Shown: piece by piece, positions 55,301-63,149 of the stretch | Layout: the number at the start of each line of letters is the position of its first letter | Numbering within the stretch: position 1 is the stretch's first letter | Assembly (NCBI GenBank): GCA_036785325.1 | Contig: JAXIVH010000327.1 | Location: 1-64,000, forward strand | DNA: 64,000 nt | From: Urophycis tenuis | Taxonomy: Eukaryota > Chordata > Actinopteri > Gadiformes > Phycidae | Direction: 5' to 3' | The notes under the pieces: generated by a model | Told to the model about the DNA's origin: nothing | Database searches by the model: none | Seen by the model: the letters and a program-made list of their open reading frames with translations, nothing else | Made by a program: the position numbers and the translations under genes

Positions 55301-55931
55301 ACCTTTCGGCGGCGATGCTGACAATCATTGCACTCATTGTGCGCAATTTCTGGTCAGCATCTCCCCTGGCTGTGGCTTCGAGAATCTGATCAACATCCGC
55401 ATCGAACTGGCACCACTCCTTCACCATGTTGGCTGAAGGCCACTTAACCCGACGGTGTTCTGAATGCATGACTTCGGGTAGGGCTTGTGGGGCGTGGAGG
55501 GTCTGGGCACTGTGGGGTGACTCCGGGCCGGGCTCCTCCTGCGTCTCACCAGGCACTGGTCCTGTGCGTTGCACCACTTGCCTCCCAGTCAAGCATTTCA
55601 TCTTGGTCTGGTGGATCTTAAGACCACGCGGGTTTTTGCAGACTTTACCACATAAGCAAACTGCACTCATAGTCGTAATTCCGTTAGCTTGGGTCAAAAC
55701 CTGTACGTCCATCCTGTTGGGGTGCTCATCCTCCCCCCCTCTCGGGCACCCCCGGGGGTATAACTCTTTAGGGTTTTCCGTAGCTTATTGTGGGTGCTCC
55801 CTCACGGGAGCTGCAGTTTGGGGTGCTAGCCCTCACTGCCCCGGTTGCTGTCTTTCCAGCTGTCTGCTGCCTCTCCAGCTGTCACCACTCTATTCGTGGT
55901 AGTCATCCGGTCTTTCCCGGAGGTCACTGGC
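52311..55931 (-). mobile_element. RLE-type LINE, copy 1
   Basis: A single-ORF non-LTR element with about 220 bp of 5' leader and a 140-bp structured 3' UTR ending TATTAAACCA. The inverted partner is at 58481-62050. The 5' end extends about 60 bp beyond that of copy 2. Confidence 0.88.
52452..55712 (-). CDS. RT plus restriction-like endonuclease polyprotein, copy 1
   Basis: 1,086 codons, intact. The N-terminus has a zinc finger (CGKVCKNPRGLKIHQTKMKC, residues 21-40). The RT runs from about 290 (NSAPGPSGVPYVVYK) through LWLDLSNAYGSIPHK and the catalytic FMDDLTV (about 531). A CCHC-type knuckle CPLCQRRGSLEHILSCC follows near 867. Last is the restriction-like endonuclease with RPD (Asp975) and, 15 residues on, Glu990 in LLELTVPWED, the PD-X14-E arrangement of this enzyme class. 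The protein would nick a target and prime reverse transcription there. This architecture fits the R2/NeSL/HERO groups; I lean to HERO from memory but cannot confirm. All core residues seen are intact, so this copy may be active. Confidence 0.88.
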   Translation of the reverse strand: MDVQVLTQANGITTMSAVCLCGKVCKNPRGLKIHQTKMKCLTGRQVVQRTGPVPGETQEEPGPESPHSAQTLHAPQALPEVMHSEHRRVKWPSANMVKEWCQFDADVDQILEATARGDADQKLRTMSAMIVSIAAERFGTKEHHPISGAGEPNRRQKKISQLRQELRLLGRQYKQAREEEKVSIAELRNIVRRNLTTLRRAEWHRKRGKERAKKRAAFISGPFNFTKKILGQKRGGQLACSQEEVDKYLRATYSDSAREQDLGPCSFLITPPEPTSAFNTKEPTLREVEDIVRAARSNSAPGPSGVPYVVYKRCPRLVQRLWKILRVIWRRGKVAQQWRHAEGVWIPKEENSRTIEQFRNISLLSVEGKVFFSIVARRMTEFFLKNAYIDTSVQKGGVPRVPGCIEHTGVVTQLIREAREGNGNLAVLWLDLSNAYGSIPHKLVETSLDRHHVPGKIRDLILDYYNSFSLRVTSGTVTSASHRLEKGIITGCTVSVILFALAMNMLVKSAEVECRGPLTKSGVRQPPIRAFMDDLTVTTTSVPGCRWVLQGLERLINWARMGFKPAKSRSLVVKKGKVTDKFRFSLGGVQIPSVSEEPVKSLGKIFDGTLRDKAALKATSRELGNWLVAVDKSGLPGKYKAWIYQHGILPRLLWPLLVYDVPLTTVEGFERKVSSFLRRWLGLPRSLSSIALYGHKNKLRLPFSSLSEEFMVTRAREVLLYRDSSDTKVSLAGIEVRTGRKWRAQETVEQAEARLRHGVLVGTVATGRAGLGSNPGPRYNKARGKERRQLIQEEVRAGLEETRSSKMVGMRQQGAWTRWEQTLDRKISWSELWKAEPFRIKFLIQSVYDVLPSPSNLFCWGLAETPACPLCQRRGSLEHILSCCPKALGEGRYRWRHDQVLKVIADTICSGISLSKQQQPARHSITFVKSGEKPQQRPGQTGGLLTTARDWQLKVDLGKQLKFPETIAVTTLRPDLVLMSESTRQVILLELTVPWEDRMEEAFERKRAKYEELAGECRRNGWKTRCSPIEVGCRGFAGQSLCRALKLLGIRGLHSKKAIKNITDAAEKASRWLWIRRGDPWATQAT

Positions 55932-55941
55932 TCTGCCAGAA

Positions 55942-56372
55942 TTTCTATAATTGTTCTCTACTAGGATTCTATTGTTCTCTACTACACAAGGTCATGTTTC
56001 TATGGTTCTCTACTACACAAGGTCATGTTTCTATGGTTCTCTACTACACAAGGTCATGTTTCTATGGTTCTCTACTACACAAGGTCTGTTTCTATGGTTC
56101 TCTACTACACAAGGTCATGTTTCTATGGTTCTCTACTACACAAGGTCATGTTTCTATGGTTCTCTACTACACAAGGTCATGTTTCTATGGTTCTCTACTA
56201 CACAAGGTCATGTTTCTATGGTTCTCTACTACACAAGGTCATGTTTCTATGGTTCTCTACTACACAAGGTCATGTTTCTATGGTTCTCTACTACACAAGG
56301 TCATGTTTCTATGGTTCTCTACTACACAAGGTCATGTTTCTATGGTTCTCTACTACACAAGGTCATGTTTGT
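55942..56372. repeat. 31-bp minisatellite
   Basis: About 12 nearly identical units of 31 bp (TCTATGGTTCTCTACTACAC then AAGGTCATGTT). The first units next to the LINE are more diverged and resemble the left flank at 52250-52310. Confidence 0.95.
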
Positions 56373-56374
56373 GT

Positions 56375-56502
56375 AGTAGAGGAGGGGGAGGAGGGGGAGG
56401 AGGAGGAGGGGGGATCAAGGTGAACGCACCACAGACCCTACGGTTGGTGGACGACCCGCTCTGTCCACCCGCTCTACACATTGAGATACTGCCACCCCTA
56501 GT
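56375..56502 (-). mobile_element. tRNA-headed SINE, partial
   Basis: GGA-rich middle, GGTCTGTGGTGCG and a degraded head (GGGGTGGCAGTATCTCAATG on the minus strand). Adjacent to lectin exon 5. Confidence 0.7.
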
Positions 56503-57124
56503 AATTGAGAAAGTACAAAAAGCTTCTGTATTCATTAAGGATTTTCTTTCTGTTCAACAGGTGATTTGACCCGAGGCTTCATGTATTTCAACCAGAGTCT
56601 CTACTTTATTTCTCCTACTAAGAGGAACTGGACGGCCAGTCGAGATTACTGTCTGCAAAGAAATGCAGACCTGGTAGTTATCAACAGCAGGGAAGAACAG
56701 GTGACAGTGTGTGTGTGGGTGTTTGTGAGTGTGAGAGCGTGTGTGTGTTGTTAGCTGGGTTGTCATGACAACAGATACTAATCCTATTGGAAACAGGGGT
56801 TTGTCAGCAGTTTGAGGGGTCCTTCCTGGATCGGACTGAGTGGGCGAGACACAGAGGGGACCTTCAAGTGGGTGGATGGTACCGACATGACTTCAAGGTC
56901 AGGCTGAAGACTCAGCAGCATCTCTTCTCTGAGAGTGACAGAGTGGTATCACCTCAACACTGTGCTCAACGTTCTACTCCTTGTGGTTTTCAGTTGGAGA
57001 CGCAGTGAACCACGCGATGCGGTGGAGTAGAAGACTGTGTAGCATGCCATGGCAGATGGTCTGAAGAACCGTGTGACAGACTGCACCACGGGATCTGTGA
57101 GAAGGTCACAGAACATCTGGAAGC

Positions 57125-58127
57125 TGACCTGAAGAAAGAGGGTCTGTTGACTTTGTTTGTGTTCATGAGTGTAGAATTGTTCATCCTTTCTATTCTCTGT
57201 ATACATACGTTATGAATGGAAAGGTGGTTGGATGTGTTTACCTCTGACCAGGGTCTGTGTCTGCTAGTGATGTCTGCTTTAGGTGTTTGCTTGATGGAAC
57301 CGCTGTTTGTAAACTCGATGAAATGACACCTGCATCTGGTTCTCCCCACACCCCCACCCCACCCACTGGAGATGTACCAGTTTTCTAAAGCAAAAACTGA
57401 CAAAACAAAAGTCAGGAAATTAGTATAATGAAGGTCTATACGGCTCATATTTGGCTATTAAATTATAAGTTGAGATGGCAGAGCAAATTGAGGATTCATT
57501 TGTGTATTCCATTTAGATTAAAGAACCAATCAACAAAATGCATAGTCAAAGTTTTAGTCTATAGAAAAGTAATCTTTCTTTATTCAGGCAAAGCATTATT
57601 GAACAGAAAACTCAGTCCAGCTGAAATATTACAACAGTAAAATAAAGAGGCAAGTGACCATTAACAACACATAAACAGGCATATATTAGGCTATAATAAA
57701 ACATCTAAAACATCAAAAATAAAATCTTAAAATAAATGAAATTACAACGTACATGTAATGTAAACAGTATTCTGTCCAACTAGGACAACAAATGAAAGAT
57801 CTTCTGAAAAACATCCCCAGTGTGCGTTTATCTGTGTTTTGCGTACATGAGTTTTAATTGGAGCTGGTTTTGCGTTCTCCTCCACAAGCTCCTGACTCTT
57901 ATCTCTGAGCTGGAGTGTCTTCCCCTCCCTGGGACTTTGTAGATGCTGCATATGCTATATGTAATGGATATTTAATCACGTATGAAAAGGCAGGCGAGAA
58001 AACTGGATCTGAATCTTCTGTGTCACCCTCTGGCTTTGTGAGCGAGTGAAGGCCGTGTTTTGGTGCTGCATCTCCAGATACCTGTTGGACAACGTTGACT
58101 CACCTGGTCCTGGTTTCTTGTCTTCAG
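57125..58127. other. no gene seen
   Basis: Space between the last lectin exon and the Ig exon. Open frames lack splice-site support; 57590-57740 is AT-rich. Confidence 0.45.
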
Positions 58128-58433
58128 TGACGGACACAGAGGAGGAGGCCCCCAGCATCACAGCCTTCCACTCCAGTAGCACCGTGCTGCCCTTGGGCCA
58201 CGCGGCCCGCTTCAGCTGTGATGCCAGCGGCACTCCTGAGCCCACCGTGGAGTGGCTGCACGACGGCCGGCCTCTGAAGAGGGGCGGCACGGACCCCCGA
58301 TGGGAGCCTGCGGCCTGGGTGGAGAGGGGCTTCCTCTTGGTCAGAGGCCTGAGGTCTGGTGTGAACACGGTCTGCTGCGTGGCCAGCAACAGGGCTGGCA
58401 CGGCCAATCACACTGCTCAGCTGATTGTCTTTG
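58128..58433 (+). CDS. single I-set immunoglobulin domain exon, gene unidentified
   Basis: A 306-nt exon with CAG acceptor and GTAAGA donor, phase 1 at both ends, the usual symmetry of Ig exons. It encodes one Ig fold: RFSCDASGTPEPTVEWLHDG carries the first Cys and the core Trp, and VNTVCCVASNRAGTANHTAQ the second Cys with the Y-x-C position changed to V-C-C. No other exon of the same gene was recognised. It could splice in frame to the B30.2 exon at 62352. Sarcomeric or adhesion Ig proteins are equally possible. LINE copy 2 begins about 48 bp after its donor. Confidence 0.7.
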
Positions 58434-58648
58434 GTAAGATCTGGATCCAATGTATTGTATAGTATGTTGATGTATTCATCAGCTGGAGAGGCAGCAGACA
58501 GCTGGAAAGACAGCAACCGGGGCAGTGAGGGCTAGCACCCCAAACTGCAGCTCCCGTGAGGGAGCACCCACAATAAGCTACGGAAAACCCTAAAGAGTTA
58601 TACCCCCGGGGGTGCCCGAGAGGGGGGGAGGATGAGCACCCCAACAGG

Positions 58649-61600
58649 ATGGACGTACAGGTTTTGACCCAAGCTAACGGAATTACGACTATGAGTGCAG
58701 TTTGCTTATGTGGTAAAGTCTGCAAAAACCCGCGTGGTCTTAAGATCCACCAGACCAAGATGAAATGCTTGACTGGGAGGCAAGTGGTGCAACGCACAGG
58801 ACCAGTGCCTGGTGAGACGCAGGAGGAGCCCGGCCCGGAGTCACCCCACAGTGCCCAGACCCTCCACGCCCCACAAGCCCTACCCCAAGTCATGCATTCA
58901 GAACACCGTCGGGTTAAGTGGCCTTCAGCCAACATGGTGAAGGAGTGGTGCCAGTTCGATGCGGATGTTGATCAGATTCTCGAAGCCACAGCCAGGGGAG
59001 ATGCTGACCAGAAATTGCGCACAATGAGTGCAATGATTGTCAGCATCGCCGCCGAAAGGTTTGGCACCAAGGAGCACCACCTGATCAGCGGTGCAGGGGA
59101 GCCAAACCGACGGCAGAAGAAGATCAGCCAGCTGCGGCAAGAGCTTAGACTGCTAGGACGGCAGTACAAGCAGGCAAGAGAGGAAGAGAAGGTAAGTATA
59201 GCAGAGCTCCGCAACATCGTAAGGAGGAATCTCACGACACTCCGTCGTGCTGAATGGCACAGGAAGAGGGGGAAGGAGAGAGCCAAGAAGCATGCCGCCT
59301 TCATTTCAGGCCCTTTCAACTTCACCAAGAAGATCCTTGGGCAGAAGCGAGGTGGACAATTGGCCTGCTCTCAAGAAGAGGTTGACAAGTACCTCAGGGC
59401 AACTTACAGCGACAGCGCAAGGGAGCAGGATCTTGGACCCTGCAGCTTTCTGATTACACCACCAGAACCCACTTCAGCATTTAATACCAAGGAGCCAACC
59501 CTGAGAGAAGTTGAGGACATAGTCAGAGCAGCTAGATCCAACTCAGCTCCAGGTCCCAGTGGAGTACCATATGTTGTCTACAAGAGGTGCCCCAGGCTCG
59601 TGCAGCGACTCTGGAAGATCCTTAGGGTCATCTGGAGGAGGGGGAAGGTGGCTCAGCAGTGGAGGCATGCAGAGGGTGTATGGATTCCGAAGGAAGAGAA
59701 CTCTCGCACCATCGAGCAGTTTAGAAACATCTCACTCCTGAGTGTGGAGGGCAAGGTGTTCTTCAGCATTGTTGCCCGGCGCATGACAGAGTTCTTCCTG
59801 AAGAATGCATACATCGACACCTCTGTGCAGAAGGGGGGGGTCCCAAGGGTACCAGGGTGCATTGAGCACACGGGAGTTGTTACTCAGCTCATCCGGGAGG
59901 CCCGGGAGGGCAATGGGAACCTGGCAGTTTTGTGGCTTGACCTGTCTAATGCTTACGGGTCAATTCCCCACAAACTGGTGGAGACCTCGCTTGACCGGCA
60001 TCATGTTCCAGGCAAGATCAGGGACCTCATACTGGACTATTACAACTCTTTCAGTTTGAGAGTCACCTCGGGGACAGTAACATCAGCATCACATCGGCTG
60101 GAGAAAGGCATAATCACTGGGTGTACAGTCTCAGTGATTTTGTTTGCCTTGGCCATGAACATGCTTGTTAAGTCAGCGGAGGTGGAGTGCAGAGGACCGC
60201 TCACCAAGTCAGGTGTGCGGCAGCCTCCCATCAGAGCTTTTATGGATGACCTGACAGTTACTACAACATCAGTTCCAGGTTGTAGGTGGGTTCTCCAAGG
60301 CCTTGAGCGGCTCATTAACTGGGCGCGTATGGGCTTTAAGCCTGCTAAGTCCCGTTCCCTGGTGGTGAAGAAGCGGAAGGTTACAGACAAGTTCCGGTTC
60401 TCGCTGGGAGGTGTCCAGATTCCATCGGTTTCAGAGGAGCCAGTGAAGAGCCTGGGGAAGATCTTTGATGGCACCCTGAGGGACAAAGGAGCGCTCAAGG
60501 CGACCAGCAGAGAACTGGGTAACTGGCTAGTGGCGGTGGATAAGTCAGGGCTGCCAGGTAAGTATAAAGCATGGATATATCAGCATGGCATCCTGCCTTG
60601 CCTCCTCTGGCCACTACTGGTCTACGATGTCCCACTAACGACCGCTGAGGGCTTCGAGCGTAAGGTAAGTAGCTTCCTTCGCAGGTGGTTGGGCCTACCA
60701 AGAAGCCTCAGCAGCATAGCCTTGTATGGGCATAAGAACAAGCTGCGACTTCCCTTCAGTAGTCTGTCGGAGGAGTTCATGGTTACCCGTGCGAGAGAGG
60801 TGCTGCTGTACAGAGACTCGAGTGACACCAAAGTCTCCTTAGCGGGGATTGAAGTGCGGACTGGGCGGAAGTGGAGAGCCCAGGAGACGGTCGAGCAAGC
60901 TGAGGCGCGGCTGGGCCACGGTGTTCTGGTGGGAACAGTGGCAACAGGCCGGGCAGGGCTTGGGAGCAACCCAGGGCCTCGGTACAACAAGGCCAGGGGG
61001 AAGGAGAGGCGGCAGCTTATCCAGGAAGAGGTTCGAGCAGGGCAGGAGGAGACCCGCTCAAGCAAGATGGTCGGGATGAGACAACAGGGGGCGTGGACTA
61101 GATGGGAGCAGACACTGGATAGGAAGATTTCTTGGTCAGAGCTTTGGAAGGCAGAGCCATTCCGTATAAAGTTTTTGATCCAGTCAGTCTACGACGTCCT
61201 CCCCAGCCCTTCCAACCTCTTCTGTTGGGGCCTGGCAGAAACACCTGCTTGCCCTTTGTGTCAGAGGAGAGGATCACTGGAGCACATCCTAAGCTGTTGC
61301 CCGAAAGCCCTGGGCGAGGGGCGCTATCGTTGGCGCCACGACCAGGTGCTGAAGGTGATAGCAGATACCATCTGCTCGGGGATCTCACTCAGCAAGCAGC
61401 AACAGCCAGCTAGGCATTCAATAACCTTTGTTAAATCTGGTGAGAAGCCTCAACAACGCCCAGGCCAAACAGGGGGGCTCCTGACAACAGCTAGGGACTG
61501 GCAGCTGAAGGTGGACTTGGGGAAACAGCTTAAATTCCCAGAGACCATCGCAGTGACCACACTTAGGCCGGACTTGGTTCTTATGTCAGAATCAACAAGG

Positions 61601-61909
61601 CAGGTGATACTGCTGAAGTTGACTGTGCCCTGGGAAGACCGGATGGAGGAGGCATTTGAGAGGAAGAGGGCCAAGTATGAGGAGCTGGCAGGCGAATGCC
61701 GGCGCAACGGATGGAAGACTCGTTGTAGTCCCATTGAGGTTGGTTGCCGAGGTTTCGCAGGCCAGTCACTCTGCAGGGCCCTCAAGTTGTTGGGAATAAG
61801 GGGACTGCACAGCAAGAAAGCCATCAAGAACATCACTGATGCTGCTGAGAAGGCATCAAGATGGCTGTGGATCAGGAGGGGTGATCCGTGGGCCACACAA
61901 GCTACCTAG
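58649..61909 (+). CDS. RT plus restriction-like endonuclease polyprotein, copy 2
   Basis: 1,086 codons with about ten amino-acid differences from copy 1 across the whole protein. The zinc finger, RT (FMDDLTV at 531) and CCHC knuckle are intact. The endonuclease Glu990 is replaced by Lys (AAG at 61616-61618; GAG in copy 1), giving LLKLTVPWED. If Glu990 is the metal-binding residue, as in the family pattern, this copy should not cut DNA although it could still reverse-transcribe. Other changes include Arg to Cys in GILPCLLWP and Arg to Gly in EARLGHGVL. Confidence 0.88.
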   Translation: MDVQVLTQANGITTMSAVCLCGKVCKNPRGLKIHQTKMKCLTGRQVVQRTGPVPGETQEEPGPESPHSAQTLHAPQALPQVMHSEHRRVKWPSANMVKEWCQFDADVDQILEATARGDADQKLRTMSAMIVSIAAERFGTKEHHLISGAGEPNRRQKKISQLRQELRLLGRQYKQAREEEKVSIAELRNIVRRNLTTLRRAEWHRKRGKERAKKHAAFISGPFNFTKKILGQKRGGQLACSQEEVDKYLRATYSDSAREQDLGPCSFLITPPEPTSAFNTKEPTLREVEDIVRAARSNSAPGPSGVPYVVYKRCPRLVQRLWKILRVIWRRGKVAQQWRHAEGVWIPKEENSRTIEQFRNISLLSVEGKVFFSIVARRMTEFFLKNAYIDTSVQKGGVPRVPGCIEHTGVVTQLIREAREGNGNLAVLWLDLSNAYGSIPHKLVETSLDRHHVPGKIRDLILDYYNSFSLRVTSGTVTSASHRLEKGIITGCTVSVILFALAMNMLVKSAEVECRGPLTKSGVRQPPIRAFMDDLTVTTTSVPGCRWVLQGLERLINWARMGFKPAKSRSLVVKKRKVTDKFRFSLGGVQIPSVSEEPVKSLGKIFDGTLRDKGALKATSRELGNWLVAVDKSGLPGKYKAWIYQHGILPCLLWPLLVYDVPLTTAEGFERKVSSFLRRWLGLPRSLSSIALYGHKNKLRLPFSSLSEEFMVTRAREVLLYRDSSDTKVSLAGIEVRTGRKWRAQETVEQAEARLGHGVLVGTVATGRAGLGSNPGPRYNKARGKERRQLIQEEVRAGQEETRSSKMVGMRQQGAWTRWEQTLDRKISWSELWKAEPFRIKFLIQSVYDVLPSPSNLFCWGLAETPACPLCQRRGSLEHILSCCPKALGEGRYRWRHDQVLKVIADTICSGISLSKQQQPARHSITFVKSGEKPQQRPGQTGGLLTTARDWQLKVDLGKQLKFPETIAVTTLRPDLVLMSESTRQVILLKLTVPWEDRMEEAFERKRAKYEELAGECRRNGWKTRCSPIEVGCRGFAGQSLCRALKLLGIRGLHSKKAIKNITDAAEKASRWLWIRRGDPWATQAT

Positions 61910-62050
61910 ACACAAGCCGGGGTCTGATCACCCCCGGCTGGGTCGCCTGGGCGAGGGTGTCTGATGTTGAGAGACCCGAAACACCCTATGACCTCAGGTT
62001 ACATCACTGATGATGTGTCTAGGTTGCACCAGAGGGTGTATATTAAACCA
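61904..62050 (+). promoter_or_regulatory. structured 3' UTR of the RLE LINE
   Basis: ACCTAGACACA (61904-61914, overlapping the stop codon) is the exact complement of TGTGTCTAGGT (62014-62024), an 11-bp closing stem. Inside it, GCCGGGG (61916-61922) pairs with CCCCGGC (61932-61938) around a 9-nt loop. Such 3' RNA structures are what R2-type enzymes recognise. The same elements occur in copy 1 on the other strand. Confidence 0.7.
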
Positions 62051-62351
62051 ACATTGTAGATGTGTTTATAACATTCTTGTTGACATATTTATTGATATAT
62101 TTTATTGACATATTTCTATTCTATTCTATTACAACATTATTGTCAATGCATACATACTATTGTTGTTTATGTATTATTAACATTGTTGTGTGTATAAATA
62201 AATAACATTTCTGTTGGAATATTCATACTATTCTTGTTCCTGTTCATTCTCATTAGCTCAATATTACACCAGACGTCTGCTTTGTGGGGAAACACCTCAT
62301 CAGTGTGTTTCTGTGTGTTCAGCAGCCTAATCATGTCTTGTTGTCCCTCAG

Positions 62352-62911
62352 ATGCCTGTGAACTCACACTGGACCCAAACACAGCCCACAGAGAACTCTC
62401 TCTGTCTGAGGACAACAGAAAGGTGACGCTGGTTAGAGAGCAGCAGTCGTATCCTGATCACCCAGAGAGATTTGACTCCCTGCCCCAGGTGTTGTGTAGA
62501 GAGGCTCTGACTGGCCGCTGTTACTGGGAGGTAGAGAGGAAAGGACCTGTTGGTATAGGAGTGACATACAGAGGAATAACAAGGGTGAGGGGTGAGGGTG
62601 AGGACAGCAGCCTTGGAGGGAACAACAAGTCCTGGAGTCTTTATTGTGATGATGTTGGTTACACTGCCTTGTATAACAATAGTAGAACAGACATACGTCT
62701 CCCCCCCGCTGGCTCTAACAGAGTAGGAGTGTATCTGGACCGGCCTGCTGGCACTCTGTCCTTCTACAGAGTGTCCCCAGATGTAGGAGGGTCCTCAGAC
62801 ACACTGACACACATCCACACCTTCAGGTCCACATTCACCCAGGAGGACCTCCTCCCTGGGTTTGGGTTATGGGCGTCTGTTGGTACCTCAGTGTCTCTGT
62901 GTCGGTTGTAG
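62352..62911 (+). CDS. B30.2 (PRY-SPRY) terminal exon
   Basis: CAG acceptor at 62349-62351, phase 1 start, stop TAG at 62909-62911. PRY part: DACELTLDPNTAHRELSLSE then HPERFDSLPQVLC. SPRY part: GRCYWEVERKGPVGIGVTYR, SWSLYCDDVG and GVYLDRPAGTLSFYRVS, ending FGLWASVGTSVSLCRL. It is complete at about 186 residues. In fish such last exons end NLR-type receptors, TRIM proteins and butyrophilin-like molecules, where the domain binds ligands. The owner is unknown: the upstream exon is phase 1, which both the Ig exon and the lectin stalk exons satisfy. Confidence 0.9.
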
Positions 62912-63021
<110 letters not shown>

Positions 63022-63149
63022 TACTGGTGATTCAAATACTGGTTGTTGGTGATGTAATGTGAACCCCCACAGATGTCTGATTTTACTGTTTTCATATGAG
63101 CTCAGAGCCCTCCTTATGGGAGCTCAGTTCCCACATAATATAAAACAAA

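Larger units (their letters stand above)
49802..57120 (+). pseudogene. type II C-type lectin-like receptor gene, last exon broken
   Basis: Exons: 49802-49892 (cytoplasmic tail, MDTSHELDSGLTEEPEDTSV), 51125-51196 (transmembrane, TIATLSFGLLCILIISLRL), 51418-51462, 51997-52050 (ALSLLSTVLFLQQLNTTL, stalk), 56561-56700, 56797-56897 and 56994-about 57120. All borders are GT-AG and phases fit. The CTLD begins FMYFNQSLYFISPTKRNWTA, then DYCLQRNADLVVINSREEQ, then SWIGLSGRDTEGTFKWVDG. The last exon should end EEPCDRLHHGICEK but meets a TAG at 57028-57030; removal of two bases would restore the frame, so this looks like a small insertion. The Trp and Cys framework is otherwise kept; the calcium-binding EPN/WND motifs are not intact. 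A TATA-like TTTTATAAA at 49739-49747 precedes the first exon. The 3.6-kb LINE and a minisatellite sit between exons 4 and 5. A sequencing error at the stop cannot be excluded. Confidence 0.75.
58481..62050 (+). mobile_element. RLE-type LINE, copy 2
   Basis: Inverted near-copy of 52311-55931, head to head with it across about 2.5 kb. It starts at CAGCTGGAGAGGCAGCAGAC, slightly 5' truncated, and ends TATTAAACCA. No target duplication was evident. Confidence 0.88.

Noticed and set aside
55790..56569. 259-codon plus-strand ORF with LWFSTTQGHVSM repeats
   Set aside because: Translation of the 31-bp minisatellite; 31 is not a multiple of three, so all frames stay open by chance.
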